Source of the DNA: Tetradesmus obliquus
Taxonomy: Eukaryota > Chlorophyta > Chlorophyceae > Sphaeropleales > Scenedesmaceae
Reading direction: 5' to 3'
NCBI GenBank assembly: GCA_030272155.1
Contig: CP126193.1
Coordinates: forward strand, 2,728,001-2,792,000
Length of the DNA stretch: 64,000 nt
Part shown: positions 11,927-21,309 of the stretch, piece by piece
Layout of the letters: every line of letters starts with the position of its first letter
How positions within the stretch are numbered: position 1 is the stretch's first letter
Notes under the pieces: model-generated
Told to the model about the DNA's origin: nothing
Databases searched by the model: none
Seen by the model: the letters and a program-made list of their open reading frames with translations, nothing else
Translations under genes and position numbers: made by a program

Positions 11927-12396
11927 CTACGCACTGCCAGCGCCTGCTGCTGCTGCTGCTGCTGCTGCTGCCCGCGCTGCTTCCCGCCGCTCCTTGCGCC
12001 GCTGCGCCGAGCCTCCCTGCTGCTTGCTAGCCTTCTGCTTCTGCTGTGCTGCAGCTTCAGCATCATTGCCTTCCCCTGCAGCTGCAGCCTTCGCCTTTGC
12101 CTCTGCCCTCTGTCGCTTCCCAGGCTTGCTGGGACGCCTCTTGGACTTCTGCTGCTGCTGCTGCTGCTTCTGCTGGTTATCACCTTCATCATCACTATCT
12201 TCGCCGCTGCTGTTCGACTCCTCGCCAGCCGCCGCTGCCGCCGCTGCTGCTGCTGCCGCCGCTTCCTGCTTCCGCTGTTGCTGCTTGCTGGCCTTCTTGC
12301 GGTGCTTGGCTGAGCCGCTCTGCTGCTTTGCTGCGTCTGCTGCCAGCTGCTGCTTGAGGCGCGCCAGGCGCTCAGCATGCGTCTCGCCCTCATCAC

Positions 12397-12438
<42 letters not shown>

Positions 12439-12463
12439 GACAGCAGCAGCAGCAGCAGCAACG

Positions 12464-12498
<35 letters not shown>

Positions 12499-12837
12499 GC
12501 TCGCGTCATGACGGTCACAGGAAACAACTGAGGTGTTCGGCACACCAGCGGTAGCTGCAATGCAACCGGGTCATGACCTGGACTGGCAGCTCACCGCTGC
12601 ACACCAGCCTAGCCTGCTTGGTAGGGGCGACTACAATTTGTTATGACACGTCATGCCATGCCAGCCGCTGTGAAGCTGTTGATACAGCACATATCAGTTA
12701 CCATGGACACAACTAGACGCTTCATCAGCCAGCCGCTGCTGGGGCACTCACCTGCTTGGGTGGTGCTGGCGCATCTGCTGCAAACACAATGACGGGCTCG
12801 TCATCATCCCAGCCCTTCATGTGTGACTTGTGCTTCT

Positions 12838-12875
<38 letters not shown>

Positions 12876-14339
12876 TTGCGGCACACTCGAACACTTTTTG
12901 AACGACCACGCCTGCACCTGCAGTGCCAGTACAAGCAACAGGCCGAGCCATGGTCACAACCAAGAAGCTGTCTGCGGTGCTGCCCACACAGCTGCCCTCG
13001 GTTTCCATGCACTACACATGTGCCCTGCACTGTGCTGCACTGCCCTGCCCTGCACATGTGCCCTGCACTGTGCTGCACTGCCCTGCCCTGCACATGAGCC
13101 CTGCCCTGCACTGCACTACACATGTGCCCTGCGTGCTGCCCTGCATGCTACCCCCACTGCCTCACCCTTGCTGTGCATGTACAACAAACAACAGCTGCAG
13201 CCTGCGGAGCTGCCCCCATGCTGCGCGCACGCCATCATGCGTTACTGTTGCTGCTGTGCCCACCTTGCTCTGCATGTGCGTCCTGTAGGCCTGTGCATTC
13301 AGCAGCAGCGCACCGCACGGCGCACAGCGCAGCGCCACACCCTGCACGCCAGGCACAGCATCTTTAATTTAATTTGTAACTTGTTGGTTGGCAACCTATG
13401 GGCCCAGTTATCACTTATCAGATGGGTGGACATAATCACCAAATCAAGGACAGCATCAAGAGTGTGTGATGCTGGAGAGCTGCTGCAAGCTGCGAACGAC
13501 ACACGCACCTGCCATGTGGTGTATTTGTGCTGATTGCAAACATTTGTGCTGTGGAGGAGTGTGCGTGATGCAGGCACTTGTGCTGTGACACCTCCACTCC
13601 CAGCTGTGCTGCAATCTAAGCCTGACAGCAGGTGCTGCCGCTGGTTATGCGCAACAGTCATGCCAAATTGTAATGCTGTGTCCAGCCACGCACCCGCACA
13701 GCCTCAGCCAGTGGGGCCTCAGCCCAGTTCCTGCACATGAAACAACAGCAGGACGTGTTAGCGCTGCAACGCTGCAAGATATGTAGCTAGTGTGTATGCG
13801 TGCTCTGTTGTTGCCAATTCGGTGCATGTGCCGCATGTGCAAATGTCCACTGCGCAGCCATGTAGCTGAGTTGCTCTGGCTACTTCCCTGCGCATGTGTG
13901 ATCATGCCTGCCAATGCAGAAGCATTGTCTTTGACGCCTGGTTGCTGTGGAGCTGGTACACATGCTTCAGCACAGTAAGCACAAGTGAATAACATGTCTG
14001 CCTGGTGCTCTTGTCGGTCTAGATGGTGTCACTATTTGTAACAGTAACAGCAGCCCACAACTCACTTCTCCACCTCTTCTACTTGCAGGTCAGGCTCCTC
14101 TTCGCTGCTGCTGCCGCCTGCATCACCTTCATCCATCTCATCACCCTCACTGCTGCTGCCAGCGCCCCACTGCTGCCGCAGCAGCTGCTGCCGCTGCTCA
14201 GCATCACTGCCGGTCTCATCCTCCTCATCTCCCAACCCTGAACCGCTGTCATCCTCATCACTGCTGCCGCCTGCGGCTGCTGCTGCTGCTGCTGCTGCTG
14301 CCAGCCTGGCAGCCTGATCACGCGCCCTCTTAGCCTTAC

Positions 14340-14378
<39 letters not shown>

Positions 14379-14772
14379 TCTCTTCGTCTTCTTCGCTGCT
14401 CATCTGCTCGTCGCTGCTGCTGCTGGGCTGCTCATCGCTGTCGTCGAGCATTGCTGCATCCTCCTCGTCACTGCTTGCCTGCGCTGCAAGTTTCGGCTTC
14501 TTCTTCTGCTGTGCAGCTCTGCTGTCTTGCTGGCGCTTGTGACTCTCTGCTTTTGCTGCTGCTGTTGGTGCTGCGGCTGGCTTGACCTTGGCAGCCGCCT
14601 TGGCTGATGGCTTCTGCTGCTGCTGCTGCTGCTGGGAGGCTGGCAGCTTGGTGCGTGCCACTGCTGCCTCAGCTGCGGCTGCTGCATCGCCGGATGCATC
14701 TGAGTCCCCACTGCTCTGTGGTTCGCTGTCGGCCTCATTCTCACTGGAAACAGAACCCTCATCTGTATGCAA
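11927..14772 (-). CDS. U1-type C2H2 zinc-finger protein, acidic and low-complexity (5' end unresolved)
   Basis: Exons join in phase 0: 14066-~14770, 13264-13341, 12752-12835 and 11927-12397. The splice at 13264/12835 completes one zinc finger: C-x2-C (CAPC), 12 residues, then H-x5-H (THMQSKKHKSH). This U1-like spacing is usual in RNA- or ribosome-associated fingers. The finger is followed by MKGWDDDEPVIVF. The N-terminal exon is acidic and Ser-rich with a poly-Gln run. The C-terminal exon is Lys/Arg/Gln/Ala-rich with an acidic patch. That layout suggests a nucleolar or RNA-binding protein, but I cannot name the family. The first frame codon near 14772 is TTG, so a short upstream exon is likely; an ATG at 15006 is one candidate. 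Confidence 0.6.
12398..12500. repeat. (CAG/CTG)n array at an acceptor of the zinc-finger gene
   Basis: CAG on the + strand with two CAACGA interruptions. It reads as CTG on the sense strand and runs straight into the acceptor of the last exon (12397). Confidence 0.9.
12836..12876. repeat. (CAG/CTG)n array at the 12835 acceptor
   Basis: About 13 uninterrupted triplets, CTG on the sense strand, ending in the CAG acceptor of exon 12752-12835. Confidence 0.9.
13013..13125. repeat. 38-bp tandem repeat in zinc-finger intron
   Basis: Two near-identical 38-bp units starting CACATGTGCCCTGCACTGTG, then a partial third. They lie in the intron 12836-13263. Confidence 0.8.
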
Positions 14773-15401
14773 TGACGGCAGCAGTGAGACATACGGCCAC
14801 AGCAGAAGCAGCAGCAGCAGCCAGTGTGAAGCAACGCCAGGTCAAGGATTGACTTTTCACGTCCGCTTGCTGATATTGCTGCACAGTGCTTCAGAGAGTG
14901 CTACGCACACGGCTGGTTGAACGAAAACCCTCTGAGACAGCATCACAAGTGCAGCTGCATGTCGCACCAGAGGACCTTCCTGAGCTGCTTGATTCTTCAT
15001 CGCCATCTCCAGCTTGCCATTTATATCTATCTAGACGTTTCAGCATGGTGTGTTGGCCTGCAAACGGGTAAAAGCAAAGGTTTCGAAGCAGTGCTGGCCG
15101 TACCCCGGCTGCCCAGCTACGCGACAGTCGCTGTCAACGTTTATCTGTTACAAGCACCCTATTACGTCGTGTGCAACTTTCTGAGGGTGAGCTGGCACAG
15201 CACAGCAGAGTGGTGGGCGAATGACAGACAGGGTGACAGACAAGGGTTCGTAGGGTCCAAGCAACGCCCATTCACCGCCGATCGCTGAAGATCATATAAT
15301 CAGCGTGTTGTCAAGCAATTGTAAGCTATTTCTGACAGAGCTGTGTTCAGTTGTGGGTGCCTGAAAACAAAACTCTTTGCGCGGTCGTGCCAACGCGTCA
15401 C
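14773..15401. promoter_or_regulatory. Divergent intergenic region, zinc-finger gene and SAL1-like gene
   Basis: The minus gene to the left and the plus gene to the right are transcribed apart, so promoters of both should lie here. An unplaced first exon of the zinc-finger gene may also be present. No core promoter motif is clear. Confidence 0.4.
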
Positions 15402-17562
15402 ATGCTCGTGAAAATAGCTTCATTGCCTAAGTGCTTCAGCCCAGGGCGTAGCAGCAGGCTTGCTGGGGTGGCAGTAGCAACACTGCAGAGGCGTGGCACG
15501 ATGTGCAGGAATCATGCGCCAGCAGCGTGGGCTGAAACGAAGCTCTCGGATGCCAAGTATGCATCTGAGCTCGCAGCAGCCTGTGAGGCTGTGACACTGG
15601 CCTCCAAGCTGTGTCAGGTGAGCAGTACTGTACCAGGCAGCGCCTCATCCTGCGCCTTGCACTGCACTGTTGCACTGCCAGATTTCAAGTTGTGGTGTGA
15701 CTGAGCAGCAATGGTCTGTCAAGTCTAGGACTGTACGTATTGGATGTTGCACTGCACGTCTTGGATGGTGGACTGGTGCCAGGGGAGTACGCGATCCTAT
15801 TTTCACTGCATCCTGGTGTGCCTGCGCACGTGCTGCCTGGCCACTGCTGACATCATGTCTGATTGTCACTTTGTCACTGCAGAGGGTGCAGCAGCAGTTG
15901 ACCACCTCAGAGAAAGCAGACAAGGACGATGCATCCCCTGTCACAGTCGCGGACTATGGTGAGCTGTGCATTGAGCCAGCGTACAACAGGCAGTAGCAGT
16001 GGCCATGGCTGCCACCTCAGCAGCGTCACTTTAATCTACTCATTTGACGCCACGAGCCTGAAGCCTGTCGCATCACTGAAGTGTGCAGTGAGCTGTGTGC
16101 CTTGGCAGTTGGTCAGCAAGGCGCGCTGTACCAGCAGCAGCAGTGGCCACGGGTGCCACCTGGCAAGCAGTGCTAGCTGTGGCCACAACTTGACGCCTGG
16201 CTGGCGTGAACCAAGTGGTTGCACTTGGTTGCTGCATGTGACGTAGTTCTATGCAAATGTGTTGCTGTTCAACTGACAAGCAGCAGTTGCCATTTCAGGC
16301 GATGGTACACCACACAGCACATGCCAGACCCCCACCTGCACTCCCTGCATTGTGCTTGGAACGTTTGCCTGCATGCAGGCTGTAACTCTTTATACTCCCA
16401 GCTCGACCTGCTGCTTGGACACTGCCGCACAGCAGGCAGCCACGTGCGCAGCACACCCCTGTCGCATTCACATGCATGCTGGCTGTATGATTTGCATCTC
16501 TTTAACACGAACACTGCTCTGCCGTGATACAACAGGTGCGCAGGCGCTGGTGGCGTGGGTGCTGCAGCGTGCAGACCCCTCGCTGAAGCTGTCTATGGTG
16601 GCAGAGGAGGACTCAGCAGACCTCATGTGAGCGATGCAACAGCAGCAGCAGCAGCAGCAGCAACAGCAACAGCATGCACGCAAGCAGCAGACAGGCCTGA
16701 AGTTGCTTGTAGTGCATGCAGCCACCAATGCCAGCTACAACAGTGAGCAGTAGCCCCAGAGGGTGGCAGCAATGGCAGTCCGATCAAGCTGTGTGCAGCG
16801 CTGCACGTGTGCTTGCCCTTACAGTTGAAATGAGTGCTCTGGCTAGCAGACTTCGGCATCACACCAGCAGCAGGAGACCTTCAATGGCTGTAAGATAGCA
16901 GCTGCTTCTGTTGCGTACGGACCGCATGCTTGAATCATGACAGCCACCAGCCACTGCGCTGTGTTTACTGTTATCTGTGCGGCCGTCTGCTGCTGCGTGT
17001 TCTGAGAGAGATTGCATTACGTCGGTGTGCTGTGCTGTGCTGTGCTGTGCTGTGCTGTGCTGTGCGGCTCTGCAGCGCGCCGTCTGGTGCGGCCATGCTG
17101 GCGCGCATCACGCAGCTCATCAACAGCGTGCTGGCAGAGGAGGAAGGCGCAGCACCGCTGAGCGAGCAGGACGTGGTGGGGCTCATCGGTGCGTGGCAGG
17201 ATGGGTTTTTTGCAGTGTGCTACTGGGCATGACAGTCTTTGTGTGACGCTCGTGTGTTGGTGCATGGCTGTGATCGGATGTGGCTGCTAGTGACCCCAGC
17301 GCACAACAGTGGCAGCTGCACTTCTCAGGAAATGCAACACTGCGCAGCCTGCGCACAGCCCATAAACCTTTCCGTTTGTTATAGTCCTAGCGGGATATAT
17401 CTCTTCGACGCCCACTTCGGTCGACTACTTCCATCTGCTTCACATGCTAAATAACTGCGGAAACTCCAGTTAACAGCGTCTGGGCAACAGCCACATCAGC
17501 GGCTGCATGCGCTCATGTGGGTACCCAGTGCCTCTCTGTGTGCCTGACTCTTCACCTGTTTG

Positions 17563-17624
<62 letters not shown>

Positions 17625-18999
17625 GTCTGTCAGAGCTGGGTGGCAGCCAGGGCGGGCCACAGGGCAGGCACTGGGTGCTGGACCCCATCGATGGCACGCG
17701 CGGCTTCGTCGGCATGCGGCAGTATGCGGTGTGCCTCGGCATGCTGCAGGTAAGGCTTGTAACAGATTCATGACTGATTCATGACTTTTAGAGTCGCAGT
17801 GAGGGGATGTTTTTGTGCATGAGAGTACACCCTGTGAGTGGCTTAGGGATTGTTTGCGCAGAATGCGGTGTGCCTGGGCATGCTGCAGGTGGGCAAGGCT
17901 CGTACGGAGGCTTTAGGTTAAGGTTTATGTTTAAGTGAGGATTGTATGCACAGAGAGAGTGGCTGCGCAGTACGCGGCGTGCCTGGGCATGCTGCAGGTG
18001 AAGCCTGTAAGGCTGATCGGTGCTTCGAGAAGCGACCGTTAGGGGATGGAGGTGTACATGAGAATGCACCTTGTAAGCGGCATAGGGTTTTGGTTGCGCA
18101 GTGTGCCTGGGCATGCTGCAGGTGGGCGGGGCTCGTACAGAGGCTTTAGGTTTAGGGTTTTGAGGGAGGTTTGGTGATGAACACGCACAGGGGCTGGCTG
18201 CACAGTGCGGTCTGCCTGGGCATGCTGGAGGTGGGTGGGGCCGCCAACTGAGCCTTGTAGAGAAGAGGCAGTGATGGCTGTGCATGCATCACAGAATGTA
18301 TTGAGTGAATGTGTCGCACATGACATGATTGTGCACTAGGCGGTGTGCCTCGGCATGCTGCAGGTGAGGCTGGGCAGTGCGGCTGTGGCATGTGCCGTCA
18401 TGAGAGTGCTCCTAAGACGCCAAACCACACAGCTGCTTGTCCAACGCCAGTGCTGTCATGTTGACGAAGGTATTCAGTTGCGCCTTCAACCGCTCTACAG
18501 CAGTGCATGATTATGCATACAATGCACGTGTGTGTTGCTGCGCCGCCTGCAGGATGGTGATGTGGTGTTGGGCGTGTTGGGCTGCCCCAATTTGCCTCAA
18601 GGCGCGGTGGGCGATGACGACGGTGGCGCAGGTGGGCAGGGCGCTGAGCGGGGATGCATGCAATGCGTGTTGGTTGCTGTTGCAAACACCTACATGATGT
18701 GGCTGAGGAGAAAGACTGCGGCACGCGCAGGCTGCCTGCTGCCATGAATCTCAAGCACTTTACAGTGTAGAGAGGGCAACATGTGCAGCGCTGCCTGAAC
18801 TGCAAGTTGAGCTGTGGGTTCCAAGGTTCCACCTGTGGGCACTGCCCTCAACCTCGTTAACATGCTTGTCTTGTTGGCACATGATTGAATCGCATGCATG
18901 TTCCTTCTCTGCCGCAGCTGCTGCGGGCAAGTCCAGCAGCGCAGACGTGGGCTGCCTCTTCCTAGCACACCGCGGCGCCGGCGCTTACGTGGCACCCCT

Positions 19000-19030
<31 letters not shown>

Positions 19031-20252
19031 TTGCGGCGCATCAGCGTGCGCGATGAGTCGGACATGGGCAATGCCCGCTTCATGGAGAGCTACGAGAGCC
19101 GCCACTCAGACCACAGCTTCACTGCTGCAGTGGTGAGTGGTGACAATGCAGTGAATGCGGCTTAACGAGGTTGGTGCGGCCGTCAGTGCAACTGACTTAG
19201 TTGGTTGTTGTCGTGGGTGGAAAATGAGCCTGCGTGATGATGGTACATGCAGTACATCAAGTCAGCCAGTGCTGGAAAGCACACATTATGTGGCTGCTTC
19301 AAGCTGTGCTGATTGAATGGACGTGTGCTGTGCTTGCAGGCCAAGCAGGCTGGCGTGTCGCTGCCGCCGCTGCGCATGGACAGCCAAGTGAAGTACGGTG
19401 AGCAGCAGCAGCAGCAGCGGCAGCAGCAGCAGCGGCAGCAGCAGCAGCAGCAGCAGCAGTAGCGACAGCTCTTGTGATGTGCCTGCAGTACGTGCTGCAC
19501 CCTGATGAGCTTCTGTTGCTTGAAACACAGCACGCTACTGCTATCTGTTGCTGCATGCTTCTGCTTTCTTATCGGTGAGTGGCGCCGCTGGGCCACCGCA
19601 TCAGGACCTACACGCCTAGCTCCTCACGATCATGCAACTTCATCTTGTGCACACGTGGCAATGCTACTGCGTGGCTAAAACCACTCAACATGCGTGCCGC
19701 AGGGCTGCTGTCACGGGGTGACGCGGGCATCTTCATGCGCTTCCCGCCGCCCAGCTACCGCGAGAAGATCTGGGACCACGCTGCGGGCTGCGTCATCGTG
19801 GAGGAGGCGGGCGGCAAGGTGCGGTGCTGCGCGGTTTTGCGCTGTTTTGTTTCATGTCAGCGGGGTTGGTATGTGCTGCTGAGGATGCGATGGTGGGCTT
19901 GGTGTAGTTTAACCTGTTGCATTGCTTTGCCCGCAGCCTAGGCTGCAGGCCTGCATACAGCACTACAATCGAGGGTGGGTGCACAACTGTCGACGCTTGT
20001 GTGGCACAGCTCGCTCCAGAGCTGGGTACCCTTAGAGATTCAATACCAAACATGTTATGACCGGCGCCGCTGCTGCTCTGTCCTGCTGCCGCCTGCTGGG
20101 CCGTTTTGCAGGTGACTGACGCCAGCGGCGCGCGCTTGGACTTTGCGCGCGGCCGCTGGCTGGACCTTGACGGCGGCATCATCGCAGCGCCGCCAGCCGT
20201 GCACGGTGCAGTGCTCGCTGCAGCACAAGCCGTGCGCGGCAGCAAGCTGTGA
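15402..20252 (+). CDS. SAL1: 3'(2'),5'-bisphosphate nucleotidase, SAL1/HAL2-like
   Basis: Hydrolyses 3'-phosphoadenosine 5'-phosphate (PAP) to AMP. In plants SAL1 acts in plastids and mitochondria and sets PAP retrograde signalling. Ten exons join in phase: 15402-15617, 15883-15958, 16536-16626, 17076-17188, 17634-17749, 18553-18631, 18918-19132, 19340-19397, 19703-19818 and 20112-20252, giving 406 residues. Metal and catalytic motifs of the lithium-sensitive phosphatase fold are present: VAEEDSADL, DPIDGTRGF (about residues 182-190) and WDHAAGCVIVEEAGGK (from about 345). SPVTVADYG and MDSQVKYG also match. The first 50 residues are basic and Ser/Arg-rich, like an organelle transit peptide. 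Start at ATG 15402; the frame opens earlier only from a TTG. A poly-Ser run interrupts exon 7. The intron 17750-18552 contains the micro-exon array. Confidence 0.93.
16638..16675 (+). repeat. CAG-rich run just after the donor of exon 3
   Basis: CAG and CAA triplets start about 11 bases after the GTGAGC donor at 16627. Confidence 0.8.
17025..17064 (+). repeat. (TGTGC)n pentanucleotide before acceptor of exon 4
   Basis: About eight TGTGC units ending 11 bases before the acceptor AG at 17074-17075. Confidence 0.9.
17564..17622 (+). repeat. (CTG)n array before acceptor of exon 5
   Basis: About 20 uninterrupted CTG triplets, ending 9 bases before the acceptor AG of exon 17634-17749. Confidence 0.95.
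17725..18373 (+). repeat. Array of duplicated exon-5 ends (micro-exon copies) in SAL1-like intron
   Basis: The last 27 bases of exon 5 (QYAVCLGMLQ region) recur at 17862-17888, 17971-17997, 18102-18121, 18206-18230 and 18340-18363. Each copy has an AG just before it and a GT just after, giving potential micro-exons of 27, 27, 20, 25 and 24 bases. The 27- and 24-base copies keep frame (NAVCLGMLQ, YAACLGMLQ, AVCLGMLQ). Spacers alternate in type: those before copies 1 and 3 resemble each other (GGGGATG, CATGAGA.TGCACC-like), as do those before copies 2 and 4 (GGGC..GGCTCGTAC, GGCTTTAGGTT). This implies duplication of a two-copy unit. Confidence 0.9.
19398..19460 (+). repeat. (CAG)n array directly at the donor of exon 8
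   Basis: CAG with CGG interruptions, running out of the GTGAGCAG donor sequence itself. Confidence 0.9.
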
Positions 20253-20280
20253 CTTTGAGCAGCTTTGAGATGGTAGTCGG

Positions 20281-20345
20281 CAGGGTTGCTCAATACGCCC
20301 TTTCAGGCAGCGTATCACGTATTTCAGACGTATTGAGCAACCCTG
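20281..20345. mobile_element. 65-bp hAT-like miniature inverted-repeat element
   Basis: Perfect 17-bp inverted ends (CAGGGTTGCTCAATACG and its complement) flanked by GTAGTCGG and GTAGTCAG, an 8-base target duplication with one change. CAGGG ends and 8-base duplications are typical of hAT elements. It lies in the 3' flank of the SAL1-like gene, with no room for a transposase. Confidence 0.7.
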
Positions 20346-20470
20346 GTAGTCAGTGCTTCGTCAGTGCTTCGTCATGGTCTGGGGAGGCCTAATGCGGCAA
20401 TGTGTGGGCGTGGCAGCGGGTGCACGTGCACTGCCAGCATGCTGGCTGCAACTTGCTCAGGTCTGCAGAA

Positions 20471-20509
20471 CTGAAGCTGCGCTGTGGACCGTCCACAGCG
20501 CAGCTTCAG
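20471..20509. repeat. Perfect 19-bp palindrome
   Basis: Arms 20471-20489 and 20491-20509 are exact inverse complements around one central base. Confidence 0.95.
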
Positions 20510-20629
20510 CAACTGCTCTGCTGGCTGTAAAACCCCTCAGCACACATCCAAGCAAGTACACTTTTGAACTTTACGAGAGCACTTGCTTGGATGTGTGCTG
20601 AGGGGTGATACAGCCAGCAGAGCAGTTGC
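20509..20629. repeat. 49-bp inverted repeat, hairpin-forming
   Basis: Arms 20509-20557 and 20581-20629 pair over 49 bases with two mismatches and a 23-base loop. A + strand RNA would fold into a long near-perfect hairpin. Candidate foldback element or small-RNA precursor; no product can be claimed. Confidence 0.85.
20526..20530 (+). terminator. Candidate poly(A) signal TGTAA for SAL1-like gene
   Basis: First TGTAA after the stop at 20252. It sits in the left arm of the long hairpin, at the two positions where the arms do not match. Confidence 0.35.
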
Positions 20630-21309
20630 GAAAGGAAAGCAGCATGGATATGGATGTGAATTCAAGGGTAACACAGCTTTTGTGCGTAATGGGCTGGCAG
20701 CTGGTTGCCGGACAGTGCAATGCACTGAGAAGTGGGAGGCCAGCGTTCAGCAGCACGAGTGCAACTGGGTATGTTGAATCGTACAGAGAGGATTTCAGCT
20801 TTCTTCAGTGCTTTCGAAAGCATACGCACAAATTGCACAGCCGCCCAACCAAGCCCAGAACCCGACAAGAACTCAGAGAGAACACACAGAGGCGGATCAG
20901 CAGCTGCGTTCGCAGAAGTGGTCACATGTGTTGGTAGCCCGCTTCTTATATATCTTTACTGTACCAAACAAGCACAGCACCTCGGTCCCATATCTTACCG
21001 ACATCGACACAAACTGGATCTGTCCTGAAGCGTCTGACACCCTTCAATCGGGTTTTTTGCGTGTGAACAATTATATTCGTCCACTTTGGAGACATCAAGG
21101 TGACTTGCAGGGAGAGTTGGCACCTGCTGTGCCCTAGCTCAGAGCTACCACCCTCTCATCATCCTGCAGCATTCCGTTGCCTTACCGTTCTTTTGATTTT
21201 TAACGTTTCAACATGCACATTGGGCTCGGATATCCATCGGCCTCCTTTAGGACAGCAGCCGTGATGGTACCTTCTTTTTAGCATAGCGTACTGGTTTCTG
21301 CCATCAACA
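20630..21309. other. Intergenic region before the SAND-ARID gene
   Basis: No convincing gene. Frames on both strands are short or start with TTG. The part from about 21140 is T-rich and likely 5' UTR or promoter. Confidence 0.4.

Noticed and set aside
15351-15401. Upstream extension of the SAL1-like start
   Set aside because: The first codon is TTG; the ATG at 15402 gives a transit-like N terminus of expected length.
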